64,000 nucleotides of DNA from DASXUX01 sp036504595 (lineage in GTDB: Bacteria > Planctomycetota > SZUA-567 > H5-PLA8), in the NCBI GenBank assembly GCA_036504595.1, contig DASXUX010000089.1, positions 1 to 64,000 on the forward strand, read 5' to 3'. The notes beneath the pieces are model-generated. The model did not search any database. It saw only the letters and a list, made by a program, of their open reading frames with translations, and had not been told where the DNA came from. A program made the translations under genes and the position numbers. This document shows positions 35,901 through 44,894 of this stretch, in pieces (position 1 is the stretch's first letter; each line of letters starts with the position of its first letter).

Positions 35901-38122
35901 CGGCCGACCGCCGCGTCATTTACGTGTACGATCCTGCGGGCAAATTCACGCGCACCATCGGCACGCCCGGCGGTCGCGTCGTCGGCCCCTGGGATCCCAC
36001 GCGCTTCTGCAGCGGGCCGTGGGTCGGTGTGGACCTCGCGATCGACGCGAAAGATCAACTCTGGGTTGTCGAATGCGACTATGACCCAAAACGCATCAGC
36101 CTGTGGAGCACTGACGGAACGTTCAAAAAAGACTTCTTCGGCAACACGAGCTACGGCGGCGGCGGCGTGCTTGATCCATATGACAAGAAGCGCCTCTTCC
36201 TCGGGCGAATGGAATTCGAGCTCGATTGGCAAACCGGCAAGACGCGCCTGAAAAACATGACCTGGATGGGCAACTCGCACCCCGGCGAAGTGCCGATACG
36301 CGTGGTCGGGCCGGCGCGGAGGCCCGGCGCTACCCCTGCCGGCACGGAGGCCGGCGCTACCTACCTTGTCACGCGCCCGAACTTCGGCGGCGCGTCCTGC
36401 GGTGTTGTGTATCTCTATGAGAAAGACCACCTGCGCCGCGTGGCCGCCGTCGGCCGCGCCGGCCGCTTCGAACCTCTGCGCACGCCCGAAGTGATGGCCA
36501 GCCTCGGCCGCAAGCCGCTCGGCGAGTGTGCGTTTGCGTGGAGCGACCGCAACGGCGACGGCAACGTGCAGCCGGACGAGGTCACGTTCTTCGACGATCC
36601 CGGTGCCGTCGGGGCGTTCGATGAATCCCTCGGCGTCAGCGCTGGAACGTGGCGCTACGAAGTAAAGGAGTTCCTGCCCAACGGCGCGCCCGTCTACGAG
36701 CGCCGCAAGCTGCCCGGCGGCCGCAAGGACGACTTCCCGTTCAAACTCGCCAGCGGAAATCTTTTCGCCATCGGCAGCGGCGACGGCAAGGTGGATTACG
36801 CGCTCGCCCCCGATGGTGCACTGGCGTGGTCGTATCCGGCCGGCGGCCGCGGCGTCCACGCGCTGTATTCGGCCAAGCCGTGGTCCGTCGATCAGGTCGT
36901 CGCGGAGTTCGACGTGGTCGGCCACGCGACAACAACCGCCGGCGATCTTGGCGAATTCGTCGTCACGAACACCAACAGCGGTATTTGGCACGTGTGGAGC
37001 GCCGACGGTTTGCTCGCCGGGCAGATTTTCCGTGACATGCGCGGCCCCGGCGCGCGCCCGTGGAGCATGCTGGAGCACAGCCGCGGCTTGGACCTGACAG
37101 ATGTGACCGCCGGGCAGGAGCATTTCTCCGGCTATTTCTGCCGCACGCTGGAAGACAACAAGTTCTACGTGGTCGCCGGACACAATTTCGCTGGCGTAGC
37201 GGAAGTAAAAGGCTTCGAGAAGTTCAAACGCTTGCAGGGCGAAATTACCGTCGGCGCTCAAGAGATTGCGGCGGCGACCGAGTGGGAGCGCAAAGCGCAG
37301 CAGCGCAAAATCTACGAAGCCGCCAAGATCATCGAATGCCGCCGCGCCCCCGAGAACGTAAAGATCGACGGCGATCTGAAAGAGTGGAGCTTCGAAAGCG
37401 CCCGCCTGCAAAACGTGGACGTGTCCTTCGCGATGGCCTACGACGATCAGAATCTCTACGTGTGCTACAAAGCCAGTTCCTGTGGCCCGCTGAAGAACAC
37501 CGGCAATGACTGGAAGCGCCTCTTCAAGACCGGCGCCGCGATCGATCTGCAAATCGGCGTCAGTCCGGACGCTCCAGCCGACCGCAAAGAACCCGCGCGC
37601 GGTGACCTGCGCATCCTTATGTCTGTCGCCGGCGGAAAGCCGATCGCCGTTCTCTACGAACCCAATCATCCCGGCGCGAAGAAAGAGGAAGCCTGGGAAA
37701 CGCACACCGGGGTCTTCAATGCCGCCTTCGATCGCGTGACCGTTCTCGACGGCGTAAAAATCGCCCCGCAAACGCCGCGCGATGCGCAGGACGCGGCCTC
37801 TGGCTACGCCCTCGAAGCCTCTATTCCGCTGGCCGCCATCGGGCTGAAGATCACGCCCGGCCTGCGCCTGAAACTGGACTGGGGCATTCTGGTCAGCGGC
37901 CCGAATGGCACCGAAGTGCTGCAGCGCCTGTACTGGGCGAACAGTTCGACCGCGATCGTCTCCGACGAAGCCGCCGAAGCCATGCTCCATCCGTCTCTGT
38001 GGGGCTACGTTCGTTTCTCCGGCGCTGCGGGAAAAGCGGGCTCGACCGACGACCTGCATCCCGACAAGATGCTCAAGCGCAGTTCCAAGGACGTGGATGG
38101 ATTGAAGCTGGAAGAAGAATGA
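32909..38122 (+). CDS. giant secreted multidomain protein (propeller, FlgD-like, CBM9-like)
   Basis: A 1737-aa protein with a signal peptide (FVLLFGVASSFLFAATS). Beta-rich modules fill residues 20-330. A FlgD-type Ig-like strand set follows at about 340-400 (LEQDGIVTLAVDDAQGRRLRNLL, GWDLKDEKGNLVAPGKCVW). Propeller-like repeats run to about 1450 (ITFDKAGNLYAFDGAADRRVIYVYD). SDRNGDGNVQPDEV near 1210 matches a calcium-binding EF-hand/dockerin loop. The C-terminal 270 residues resemble a CBM9/DOMON-like sugar-binding domain (NVKIDGDLKEWSFESARL, DDQNLYVCYKA). The palindromic repeat at 36310-36362 is translated within it (PAGTEAGAT). GGAG lies before the ATG. It probably binds or senses glycans outside the cell; no catalytic residues are evident. 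Confidence 0.72.
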   Translation: MLRRFVLLFGVASSFLFAATSPLDSAITEADIDLPQCKVLLNGQPVAEAKGSVLGTFGLSQKGPWSGGERAEQKKFVYLIAFNKPVKLGSILCDHHGQWRTLKADVTAIDAAKDEQWEAIVFPPNQCGMRLATFPPGFQTRALLFQDTRGWGRSEIRTLRLFSARLHNVAPDGLANGEADYISYADLRPPISFAAANLVKGSGSWQSHGPDNRGRIHRAPVSDISPSWLVISWDAPKKVCGLFLQDNFQDFKLFSYSGPEGVNPAVGSEQDWTKLKPAIDGGNGGRFISFPEVSTRGLKLLIHKTEQPQYAAVGSLLALTDLQAAPAPTRVVVEEQPPLKISFKLEQDGIVTLAVDDAQGRRLRNLLARSQRKAGEVSVGWDLKDEKGNLVAPGKCVWKAITHPGLTLNYEMTPYPNITDNAPENSPWLNGASGPGGWLADHSAPIAACSAGEKMFFSSPCAESGVALIETDLTGRKLWGHHNLMAWVGPSLLACDGQQLFAAAKTDSDHVWRFQLPEKKLDTFLQLSSTPQRRRGVQGMAARDGKLYLSVSGDSSYVAGAAAVEDVDVEHCEPRYGAPPKSNDANAPEYRNDFLRLFRLTFTPPGNSGLHVLETSKSATPRQHIVLAFNRPVPVGSLVFPVPDDASLHVRLSVLKADAPYPPQPASEKQWNVFWKGPAKGWTVVAAPEKTETRALRISFDRGMDEIDELLEAGAPNPDKEAKNAWRAQIEGMKILRRRFASPPPAKVSVSSGEINKAGEWDAQRDKPVTAADPGIYMLQWDAPQSFRGLAIEEIDGKTTEIDAFTGPDGEAIALHNEKSWQKVASYEQPLRDYYQPGQQYNQRARYLDGYVDFGKEIKTRALRLRVIAQWTWREDGREGCAGVRLDRGGQTLDPTRCRIYGVAPLQYIGGEAPVDPLLAGRLEVYDTATKKLLQELPLEKGGKLAFNSGGQLFAVSGPQVVRCDLTKGAHQPITTDLKEPRAITFDKAGNLYAFDGAADRRVIYVYDPAGKFTRTIGTPGGRVVGPWDPTRFCSGPWVGVDLAIDAKDQLWVVECDYDPKRISLWSTDGTFKKDFFGNTSYGGGGVLDPYDKKRLFLGRMEFELDWQTGKTRLKNMTWMGNSHPGEVPIRVVGPARRPGATPAGTEAGATYLVTRPNFGGASCGVVYLYEKDHLRRVAAVGRAGRFEPLRTPEVMASLGRKPLGECAFAWSDRNGDGNVQPDEVTFFDDPGAVGAFDESLGVSAGTWRYEVKEFLPNGAPVYERRKLPGGRKDDFPFKLASGNLFAIGSGDGKVDYALAPDGALAWSYPAGGRGVHALYSAKPWSVDQVVAEFDVVGHATTTAGDLGEFVVTNTNSGIWHVWSADGLLAGQIFRDMRGPGARPWSMLEHSRGLDLTDVTAGQEHFSGYFCRTLEDNKFYVVAGHNFAGVAEVKGFEKFKRLQGEITVGAQEIAAATEWERKAQQRKIYEAAKIIECRRAPENVKIDGDLKEWSFESARLQNVDVSFAMAYDDQNLYVCYKASSCGPLKNTGNDWKRLFKTGAAIDLQIGVSPDAPADRKEPARGDLRILMSVAGGKPIAVLYEPNHPGAKKEEAWETHTGVFNAAFDRVTVLDGVKIAPQTPRDAQDAASGYALEASIPLAAIGLKITPGLRLKLDWGILVSGPNGTEVLQRLYWANSSTAIVSDEAAEAMLHPSLWGYVRFSGAAGKAGSTDDLHPDKMLKRSSKDVDGLKLEEE
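36310..36362. repeat. in-frame palindromic element in the 1737-aa gene
   Basis: Two related half-elements in tandem (GGAGGCCCGGCGCTACC, then GGAGGCCGGCGCTACC) translated as RRPGATPAGTEAGATY. The second half is identical in sequence type to the kinase copies at 15875 and 17036. Confidence 0.75.
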
Positions 38123-38127
38123 TGGTG

Positions 38128-38173
38128 GCACGCACGAGTCCGCGCCGTCTCTTTGGCGCGGACTCGTGCGTGC
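38128..38173. terminator. 19-bp perfect hairpin after the 1737-aa gene
   Basis: Arms 38128-38146 and 38155-38173 pair perfectly around an 8-base loop, five bases past the stop codon. There is no following T run, so it may act as a transcript 3' end stabiliser or a factor-assisted terminator. Confidence 0.6.
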
Positions 38174-38199
38174 GGCAGTGCAGCAAGAGCACGATGACA

Positions 38200-38238
38200 G
38201 AACTTTTTCCTCTGTGTCCTCTGCGTTCTCTGTGGTAA
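38200..38238. repeat. CTCTGTG/TCCTCTG simple repeat
   Basis: An irregular series of CTCTGTG, TCCTCTGCG and TTCTCTGTGG units in the gap before the GH36-like gene. Related stretches lie at 41518-41556, 43354-43446, 52505-52558 and 55923-55953, always between genes. Confidence 0.7.
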
Positions 38239-38274
38239 GCCTTTGCCTTTGACTCAACAGACCAGAGGCGATCC

Positions 38275-41200
38275 ATGAAACGTTTCCTGTCCATATTGCT
38301 GTTCGTGTCCGTCGCCGCCTGCGCGGGCGAAACCGTCTCTCCCGACGAACTGAAACAAAACACCGATTGGGTTCAGCAGAATCTGCTCGGCGCCAACGCT
38401 CCTTTCTCCTTTATATACGGCGCGAAGCCATCGTCCGCTCTGCTGTCTGCTTGGGAGAAAAGCCTCCAGAGCAACAAGCTCGACGCGCAGCGCACGGAGC
38501 ACGTGCTCACGTATACCGATAAGGCATCGGGCCTCTCAATCCGATGTCGCGCTATCGAATACCATGATTTCCCCACCGTCGAATGGACCCTCTATTTCAA
38601 GAACACCGGTGCCGCTGATTCGCCCATCATCGAGAACATTCAGGCCCTCGACTTGAAACTCAACCGCACGGCCGCCGAAGAGTTCCTCCTGCACTACCAC
38701 ACGGGCGACAACTGCTCCGCGAAAAGTTACGAGCCGCACGTGACCAAGCTCGACCCGAACTTCAACAAGCGTTTCGCACCTGCCGGCGGACGCGGCACCA
38801 ACGGAGCGTATCCCTACTACAACATCGAGTACGACGACGGCGGCGTGATCGCCGTCATCGGCTGGCCCGGCCAGTGGTCGTCGAATTTCCAGCGCGATGG
38901 CGCCAGCGGACTGCGCATCACTGGCGGCCAGGAACTCACGCGCTTCAAGCTCCTACCCGGCGAAGAAGTGCGCTCGCCACTGATCGTGCTGCAATTCTGG
39001 AAAGGGGTAGCGCCGGCCTCCGTGCCGGCCGGTGGTGCCGGCGTCCCTGCCGGCCAGCAAGGAGGCTGGATTCGCGCGCAAAACATCTGGCGCCGCTGGA
39101 TGATCGCGCACAACCTGCCGCGCACGGGCGGAAAGCTTCCGCCGCCGTTCACAAGCTCCTGCATGGGCCTGCATCAGTCGGAAGTCAGCGAGAAAGGATA
39201 CATCGACGCCTTCTTGAAAGGCGGCGTGAAGCTCGACTACTGGTGGATGGACGCGGGCTGGTATCCGTGCAAGGATTGGTGGCAAGTCGGCACGTGGGAA
39301 CCCGATCCCGCGCGTTTCCCGAAAGGCATTCGCCCTGTCTCCGACTATGCGCACTCCAAAGGGATGAAACTGGTCCTGTGGTTTGAACCTGAGCGCGTTC
39401 ATCCGGACACGTGGCTGCACAAGAATCACCCGGAATGGCTGCTGAAGAACCAACTCTTCAACCTCGGCAATCTCGACGCGCGAAAGTGGATGACGGAGCA
39501 CATCGACACGTTCATCAACGAGCAAGGCATCGATCTCTACCGCCAGGACTTCAACATGGACCCGCTGTCGCACTGGCGCACGGGTGAGCCCGATGACCGC
39601 AAAGGCATTCAGGAAATCAAGCACGTCGAAGGCTATCTCGCCTTCTGGGATGAACTGCGCAAGCGGCACCCCGACATGCTCATCGATTCGTGCGCCTCGG
39701 GTGGCCGGCGCAACGATCTGGAAACCCTGCGCCGCTCCTTGCCGCTGTTGCGCAGCGATTTCCAAGCGCCGCAGAACATGAACGACCGCACGATGCTCGT
39801 CGGCAACCAGGGCCACACCTACGGGCTGTCCTTCTGGGTTCCGTACTACGGAACTGGCGTTTTCTATAATGACGTCTATGGCGCGCGCAGCCACCTCACG
39901 CCCGCGATGGGTCTCGGCTTCAGCGGCGAATCCGAAAAGGTGGATTGGCCCGCCTTTCAGCGCCGCGTCGCCGACTGGAAGGCCGTCGCCGACTATTTTT
40001 ATGGCGATTACTACCCCCTCACGCCCTACAGCCTCTCCGAAAACGATTGGATCGCCTGGCAGTTCAACGGCAATCAGAACCGCGACCGTGAGGGAGCGGC
40101 CGGCGAGGGCTTCATCCAAGCGTTCCGCCGCGCTCAAGCGCCCGAAGCATCGATGCGCCTGAAGCTGCATAGTCTCGATGCCAACGCCGTTTACGACATC
40201 CGGAACCTGGACGTTGACGGCATCTCGCGCGGATCGGGCCGCGCACTGATGGAGCCTGGCCTGCTGGTCAGACTTGCCAGCCGCCGGCAAGCCGCGTTGA
40301 TCACGTACAAACGCGTGAACATGCTGGCCGCCGTGATTTTCGCGGACGCCGACACCGCCGAAGTGCTCCAGCCACTGAACTTCAGCGGGAAAGACTCCTG
40401 CGCCCCGAATGGCGCCATCGCCAGCTACGCCTGGGATTTCGGCGACGGCAGCACGGGAAACGGTCCGACGATCGAGCACGCGTACAAAGCCGCCGGCTCC
40501 TTTACGGTGAAGCTGACCGTCAAGGACGCACAGGGCGCGACCGACGCGATTTCTCTGGCGCTCGACGTGAAGCCTGCCGATACCACGCCGCCCGCGGTCA
40601 TCGCGGTTGCGTCCGGACATCCCGAACGGGTCGTCGTCACCTTCAGTGAACCGGTCGAACAAACGAGCGCCGAAGCGATCGCGAACTACTCGATCGATCA
40701 TGACGTGAAAGTCACCGCCGCGTCGCTGGAACCCAGCCTCTCCGCCGTCACGCTTACCGTTTCACCTCTTGCCGAAAAGGTGGACTACACGCTCAGCGTC
40801 AGCAACGTGAAGGACCGCTCGCGCAGCGCAAACGCCATCGCCGCCGGCGCGAAGCAGACCTTCCGTTATTCGGGTTTGTACGCGCACTGGCGCTTGGATG
40901 ACGGCCAGGGCGAGATCGCGGTCGATTCATCCGGAAACGGCCATCATGGCACCTTGATGGGCGGGCCGGCGTGGGTCGTGGCGCAGACTGTCAAGCCTGC
41001 GAAAGCGCTGAGCTTCGACGGCGTAGACGATCTGCTGGAGAGCAACACGTACCTGTCGGACATGGACGTGCCGTTCTCCATCACGCTGTGGGTAAACCCG
41101 GCGGCGAAACAAATGGAGCACGCCGACATCTTCGGCAATCACGGCGAACCATTTCTTGGCATCAGCCTTCAACAGGACGGCACGAAGCTGAACAGTTACG

Positions 41201-41502
41201 GTTTCGGCTGCGGCGACGGCAAACGCTGGCAGGGCGCCGGGCCGGTGCAACTGAAGGCTGACGAGTGGCAGCACGTGGCGATCGTCTGCGATGGCCAGTC
41301 GGCGTTCATATACGTGAATGGCTCCGAGCAAGCCAAGACGCCGGCGAGCGGCCCACTGAAGCCTAATCGAAACCAGAATTTCAAGCTCGGCCAAGGCTAC
41401 CACACCGGCCGGTATTTCCGCGGCTTACTGAGCGACGTGCGCATTTACCGGAAAGCACTTCTGCCGGCCGATGTCCTGGAGTTAGCGAAACCCAAGCCGT
41501 GA
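38275..41502 (+). CDS. secreted GH36-like alpha-galactosidase with PKD and LamG domains
   Basis: A 1075-aa protein with a signal peptide (LSILLFVSVAACAG). A beta-rich N-domain (about 20-280) precedes a GH36/GH27-type barrel at about 290-620 (LDYWWMDAGWYP, LWFEPERVHPDTWL). The probable nucleophile is D425 in LYRQDFNMD and the probable acid/base is D471 in LIDSCASGGRR. A PKD domain follows at about 705-765 (YAWDFGDGSTGNGP), then an Ig-like domain (VVVTFSEPVEQTSAEAI) and a C-terminal LamG jelly roll (YAHWRLDDGQGEIAVDSSGNGHHGTL). A palindromic repeat at 39006-39055 is translated between the N-domain and the barrel. It would cleave alpha-galactosides outside the cell. GAGG precedes the ATG. Confidence 0.87.
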   Translation: MKRFLSILLFVSVAACAGETVSPDELKQNTDWVQQNLLGANAPFSFIYGAKPSSALLSAWEKSLQSNKLDAQRTEHVLTYTDKASGLSIRCRAIEYHDFPTVEWTLYFKNTGAADSPIIENIQALDLKLNRTAAEEFLLHYHTGDNCSAKSYEPHVTKLDPNFNKRFAPAGGRGTNGAYPYYNIEYDDGGVIAVIGWPGQWSSNFQRDGASGLRITGGQELTRFKLLPGEEVRSPLIVLQFWKGVAPASVPAGGAGVPAGQQGGWIRAQNIWRRWMIAHNLPRTGGKLPPPFTSSCMGLHQSEVSEKGYIDAFLKGGVKLDYWWMDAGWYPCKDWWQVGTWEPDPARFPKGIRPVSDYAHSKGMKLVLWFEPERVHPDTWLHKNHPEWLLKNQLFNLGNLDARKWMTEHIDTFINEQGIDLYRQDFNMDPLSHWRTGEPDDRKGIQEIKHVEGYLAFWDELRKRHPDMLIDSCASGGRRNDLETLRRSLPLLRSDFQAPQNMNDRTMLVGNQGHTYGLSFWVPYYGTGVFYNDVYGARSHLTPAMGLGFSGESEKVDWPAFQRRVADWKAVADYFYGDYYPLTPYSLSENDWIAWQFNGNQNRDREGAAGEGFIQAFRRAQAPEASMRLKLHSLDANAVYDIRNLDVDGISRGSGRALMEPGLLVRLASRRQAALITYKRVNMLAAVIFADADTAEVLQPLNFSGKDSCAPNGAIASYAWDFGDGSTGNGPTIEHAYKAAGSFTVKLTVKDAQGATDAISLALDVKPADTTPPAVIAVASGHPERVVVTFSEPVEQTSAEAIANYSIDHDVKVTAASLEPSLSAVTLTVSPLAEKVDYTLSVSNVKDRSRSANAIAAGAKQTFRYSGLYAHWRLDDGQGEIAVDSSGNGHHGTLMGGPAWVVAQTVKPAKALSFDGVDDLLESNTYLSDMDVPFSITLWVNPAAKQMEHADIFGNHGEPFLGISLQQDGTKLNSYGFGCGDGKRWQGAGPVQLKADEWQHVAIVCDGQSAFIYVNGSEQAKTPASGPLKPNRNQNFKLGQGYHTGRYFRGLLSDVRIYRKALLPADVLELAKPKP
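39006..39055. repeat. in-frame palindromic element in the GH36-like gene
   Basis: A GCCGGC-rich inverted element encoding VAPASVPAGGAGVPAGQ. It is the opposite-orientation version of the kinase elements and lies exactly at a domain boundary. Confidence 0.75.
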
Positions 41503-41517
41503 CGCAAAAAGGCCAAC

Positions 41518-41556
41518 AGCTCTGTGACCTCTGCGTTCTCTGTGTCCTCTGTGTTG
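41518..41556. repeat. CTCTGTG/TCCTCTG simple repeat
   Basis: A second copy of the irregular CTCTGTG-type repeat, in the 114-bp gap between the GH36-like and beta-helix genes. Confidence 0.65.
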
Positions 41557-41616
41557 AGGTAGTGGTAGGACCCCCGCAGAAGACTTGGCTACGATTGAGC
41601 GAAAGGATGTGATGAA

Positions 41617-43311
41617 ATGATCTCGCGCTTGTGCGCCATAATATTCGCATGCTGTGCGTTTTCAGCCGCGGCGGTCGAGAACGGTACGCCCTTTGATCTG
41701 CAGGGCTTCATCGACAGCGCGATCAAGTCGGGCAAAACGCGCGTGGAGGTGCCCAAAGGACGCTATCGCGTCACGCCGAAGCAAGGCACGCATCTTACAT
41801 TCAAAGATCTCACCGATATCACGATCATCGCCGATGACGTGGAGCTGATCTGCACGCAGACTTCGCGCGCGATCGGCTTTCAGAAATGCCGGAACGTGCG
41901 CGTGAAGGGGCTAACGATCGACTACGATCCTCTCGCCATGACGCAAGGCCGCATTACCGCTCTGGCCCCGGACAAAAGCTGGATCGAGTTCGAGATCATC
42001 GAGGGCTACCCGGAGAACAAGCTGGCGCAGCGCATCGAGATTTACGATCCGGCCACGGGCGAACTGCGCCGCACGGACGCGGGCTGGGAAGACACGTTCG
42101 AGTCCACCGGAAACCACCGCTATCGCGCGGCCAAGCGCAAAGGTTATCGCTTTCGCCAGGAGTACGATACAGAGCAAGTTGGCGACATCCTCGTCACGAT
42201 CAACCAATCGCCCAACAATGCCGGCGGGCACGCGATCACGTCGGACGAGTGCGCCGGTGTGAAGTTGGAAGACATCACGCTCTACAATTCGCCGTGCTTC
42301 GGCTTTGTCGAACACCGCTGCGACGGCAACACGTATGTGCGCTGCAAGATCGACCGGCGCTCGCCGAAGGACGATCCGATCCAGCGCGCGTTTCCACGCA
42401 TGCGTTCACTGACGGCCGACGCATTCCACAGCACCGAAGCGTTGCGCGGGCCGTCGATCATTGAGTGCACCGCGAAGTTCATGGGCGACGATGCCGTGAA
42501 CATTCACGGCAGCTATCATTTCGTGACCGCCAGCAACGGGTCTGTGCTGCGAATGGGTGTGGCTCACCGATTGTCGATTGAGCCCGGAGACCCAGTCGAA
42601 TTTTTGCCGTACAACGGCCCGAAGCCGCCCGACGCCGTCGCGAAATCCATCGAGCCCGACGGGCCGATCACCGACGACGAGAAAGCGTTCCTGCGCAAGC
42701 TCAACATGAATCCGGGCAACAAGGAACGGCTCCTCAGCGGGCAGGCGAAGTTCTACAAGCTGACGCTCGACCGCACGGTGCCGCTGGCGATGGGCGCCAT
42801 GGTTTGTTCGGCCAATCGCATGGGCAACGGCTTCGTCGTGAAGGACTGCGATTTCGGCTTCAATCGTTCGCGCGGCATTCTAATCAAAGCCAGTCGCGGC
42901 GAAGTCTCCGGCAACAAGATCACGCGAAGCTGGATGGCCGCCGTGCTGGTCTCGCCCGAGTACTGGTGGTCGGAATCCGGCAGTTCGTGCGATCTTGTCT
43001 TGCGCGACAACCGCATCACTGGCTGTCGCCTTCCCGCGATTGAAGTCGTCGCGCCCGGCGGCGACGGCAAGCCGCTGCCGAGCGGCACGCACAAGAACAT
43101 TCAGATCGTGGAGAACACGCTGAAAGATTGCGCCTGGCCGAACATCCGCGTCACGTCCACGTCGGGCTTGGTCATCAAGAGCAACAAGCTGACGCCCAGC
43201 GATCCGGAAGTTTTCACGCCGCCGCTGGCGCGACGCTGGGAGTGGCGGAACGCCGCACCTTCGGCGATCACGACGGAGAATTGCGAAGGAGCGGAGGTTC
43301 AACGGCAGTAG
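41617..43311 (+). CDS. secreted right-handed parallel beta-helix protein
   Basis: A 564-aa protein with a signal peptide (LCAIIFACCAFSAAA). The start of the mature part matches pectate-lyase-like folds (LQGFIDSAIKSGKTRVEVPKGRYRVTP). It is followed by helix-turn repeats (LTDITIIADDVELICTQTSRAIGFQKCRNVRVKGLTIDYD) and later by MGDDAVNIHGSYHFV, FVVKDCDFGFNRSRGILIKASRGEVSGNKI and NIQIVENTLKDCAW. Such proteins bind or cleave polysaccharides. I see no specific catalytic motif, so the activity is open; a glycosidase or lyase acting on galactan- or uronan-type glycans would fit the neighbouring GH36-like gene. It converges with the E3 gene across a large hairpin. Confidence 0.78.
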   Translation: MISRLCAIIFACCAFSAAAVENGTPFDLQGFIDSAIKSGKTRVEVPKGRYRVTPKQGTHLTFKDLTDITIIADDVELICTQTSRAIGFQKCRNVRVKGLTIDYDPLAMTQGRITALAPDKSWIEFEIIEGYPENKLAQRIEIYDPATGELRRTDAGWEDTFESTGNHRYRAAKRKGYRFRQEYDTEQVGDILVTINQSPNNAGGHAITSDECAGVKLEDITLYNSPCFGFVEHRCDGNTYVRCKIDRRSPKDDPIQRAFPRMRSLTADAFHSTEALRGPSIIECTAKFMGDDAVNIHGSYHFVTASNGSVLRMGVAHRLSIEPGDPVEFLPYNGPKPPDAVAKSIEPDGPITDDEKAFLRKLNMNPGNKERLLSGQAKFYKLTLDRTVPLAMGAMVCSANRMGNGFVVKDCDFGFNRSRGILIKASRGEVSGNKITRSWMAAVLVSPEYWWSESGSSCDLVLRDNRITGCRLPAIEVVAPGGDGKPLPSGTHKNIQIVENTLKDCAWPNIRVTSTSGLVIKSNKLTPSDPEVFTPPLARRWEWRNAAPSAITTENCEGAEVQRQ

Positions 43312-43353
43312 GCAGGATTGCGAGATGCAGGCGCAAGAGAAACGACAACTGCC

Positions 43354-43446
43354 TTCAACACAGAGGCACAAAGAACACAGAGGGCGCAGAGAAAGAATAG
43401 AAAAAACTCCGTGATCTCTGTGTCCTCTGTGACTCTGTGTTGAAAG
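43354..43446. terminator. long inverted repeat between convergent genes
   Basis: The left arm (TTCAACACAGAGGCACAAAG and on) pairs with the right arm (ending CTCTGTGTTGAA) around an A-rich centre. It consists of CTCTGTG-family repeat in two orientations and lies between the beta-helix gene (ends 43311) and the E3 gene (ends 43451). It may serve as a two-way terminator. Confidence 0.5.
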
Positions 43447-43450
43447 CTCT

Positions 43451-44866
43451 TCACGATCCCACCGTCACCCGCAGCACCTTTCGCGGCGGCAGATGCAGCG
43501 CAGCGCCCAGCGCGTCTTCGGCGGATTCCTTGATCGCTTCGCTGATCGTCGGGTGAGCGAAGACGACCTCGGCCAGTTCCTGAACCGTGGCCTTCTTGTG
43601 CAGCATAGCTCCGGCGGCGGCGATGCATTCGGTGGCGTTGTGGCCGAGGATATGGACGCCGAGCAACTCGCCGGTTTCGCGATGACGGATGATCTTTGAA
43701 AAGCCGTCAACGTCACCGACGGCCATCGCCTTGCCCAGGAAACCAATCGGGAAGTTGCCGGTGCTGACCGGAATGTTCTTCGCGGCGGCTTCCTCTGAAG
43801 TGATTCCGACTGAACCGATCTCCGGGAATGTGTAAACGCAGTTCGGGACGGGCGCGGTGAAGTTCGTCGCGTGGCCCAGCGCGTTTTCGACGGCCACCAC
43901 GCCGTGAGCGGACGCGGCGTGCGCGAGCAGACAGCGGCCGTTGGCGTCGCCGATGCAGTAGTAGCCTTTCACCGGCGTCTCCATCTGGTCGTTCACGCGA
44001 ATGAAGCCGCGATCCACCGCAATACCGACGCTGGCCAGATTGATGTCGGCCGTGTTCGGCTTGCGGCCGGTCGCGACGAGCGCGCGGTCGGCTTCGATCG
44101 TCTGCCCGTTGCTCAAAGACGCCTTCACGCCGGCGCCGCTGGCGGTCAGACTGTCAATCTTTGTGTTTGCGAAACACTTGATGCCGCGCTTGGTGAAGAT
44201 TTTTTCGATCGCATCGCCAATCTGGCCATCCATGTTCGGCAGAAGCTTCGGCAGCATTTCAACAACGGTCACTTCCACATCGAGCGCCTGCATCATGCAC
44301 GCGAATTCGCAGCCGATCACTCCGCCACCGACAATGAGCAGCTTCTTGGGCAGCGTTTTCCAGTGCAGCGCTTCGTCGCTGGTGCAGACCAGCTCGGGAT
44401 CGGCCGGCCAGCCGGGGATGCGCGCCGGGACGGAACCGACGGCAAGAATGATCTTATCCGCTGTGATCTCCGTCGCGCCGCTGGCACCCGTGCAGACAAT
44501 CTTGCCGGGCCCGTTCAAAGCGGCGCTGCCTTGAAAGAGCGTAACCTTGCGGCCGCCGAAGAGGGACTTGATGCCGCCGCGCAGCATGGCCAGAACCTTA
44601 TCTTTGCGCGCCTGAATCTTGGGCCAGTTGACGCCGATCGGATCGGCGATCTCGATGCCGAATTCCGCCGCGCGCTGCGCGTGATGGCGCAGTTCGGCCG
44701 ACGCCAGCAGCGCCTTCGACGGAATGCAGCCGTGGTTCAGGCATGTGCCGCCAAGGTGCGATTTTTCGATCACCGCGACGCTCGCGCCGAGCTGACCCGC
44801 TTTGAGCGCGGCGATGTAACCGCCGGGGCCGGAACCGATGACAGCGATTTGGAAATGTTGCGACAT
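43451..44866 (-). CDS. lpdA: dihydrolipoyl dehydrogenase (E3)
   Basis: A 471-aa flavoprotein that reoxidises dihydrolipoyl groups of E2 with NAD+. It shows FAD binding (IAVIGSGPGGYIAALKAGQLG), the redox disulfide GGTCLNHGCIPSK, NAD binding (LLIVGGGVIGCEFACMMQAL), a second FAD site (GYYCIGDANGRCLLAHAASAHG), and the dimerisation domain with the catalytic HPTISE near the C-terminus. The ATG at 44866 (MSQHF) is chosen. The open frame extends 30 codons upstream, but only through a simple GGGTAT repeat. It lies downstream of the E2 gene on the same strand and serves the fused E1 encoded at 47519. Confidence 0.96.
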   Translation of the reverse strand: MSQHFQIAVIGSGPGGYIAALKAGQLGASVAVIEKSHLGGTCLNHGCIPSKALLASAELRHHAQRAAEFGIEIADPIGVNWPKIQARKDKVLAMLRGGIKSLFGGRKVTLFQGSAALNGPGKIVCTGASGATEITADKIILAVGSVPARIPGWPADPELVCTSDEALHWKTLPKKLLIVGGGVIGCEFACMMQALDVEVTVVEMLPKLLPNMDGQIGDAIEKIFTKRGIKCFANTKIDSLTASGAGVKASLSNGQTIEADRALVATGRKPNTADINLASVGIAVDRGFIRVNDQMETPVKGYYCIGDANGRCLLAHAASAHGVVAVENALGHATNFTAPVPNCVYTFPEIGSVGITSEEAAAKNIPVSTGNFPIGFLGKAMAVGDVDGFSKIIRHRETGELLGVHILGHNATECIAAAGAMLHKKATVQELAEVVFAHPTISEAIKESAEDALGAALHLPPRKVLRVTVGS

Positions 44867-44894
44867 TTGAAATCCTTTTCTCGTATCGGAGCGG

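Noticed and set aside
34385..38257. 1290-codon open frame on the minus strand
   Set aside because: Antisense shadow of the 1737-aa gene, which has a signal peptide, domains and a proper start.
38953..40701. 582-codon minus-strand frame
   Set aside because: Antisense to the GH36-like gene; no domain character.
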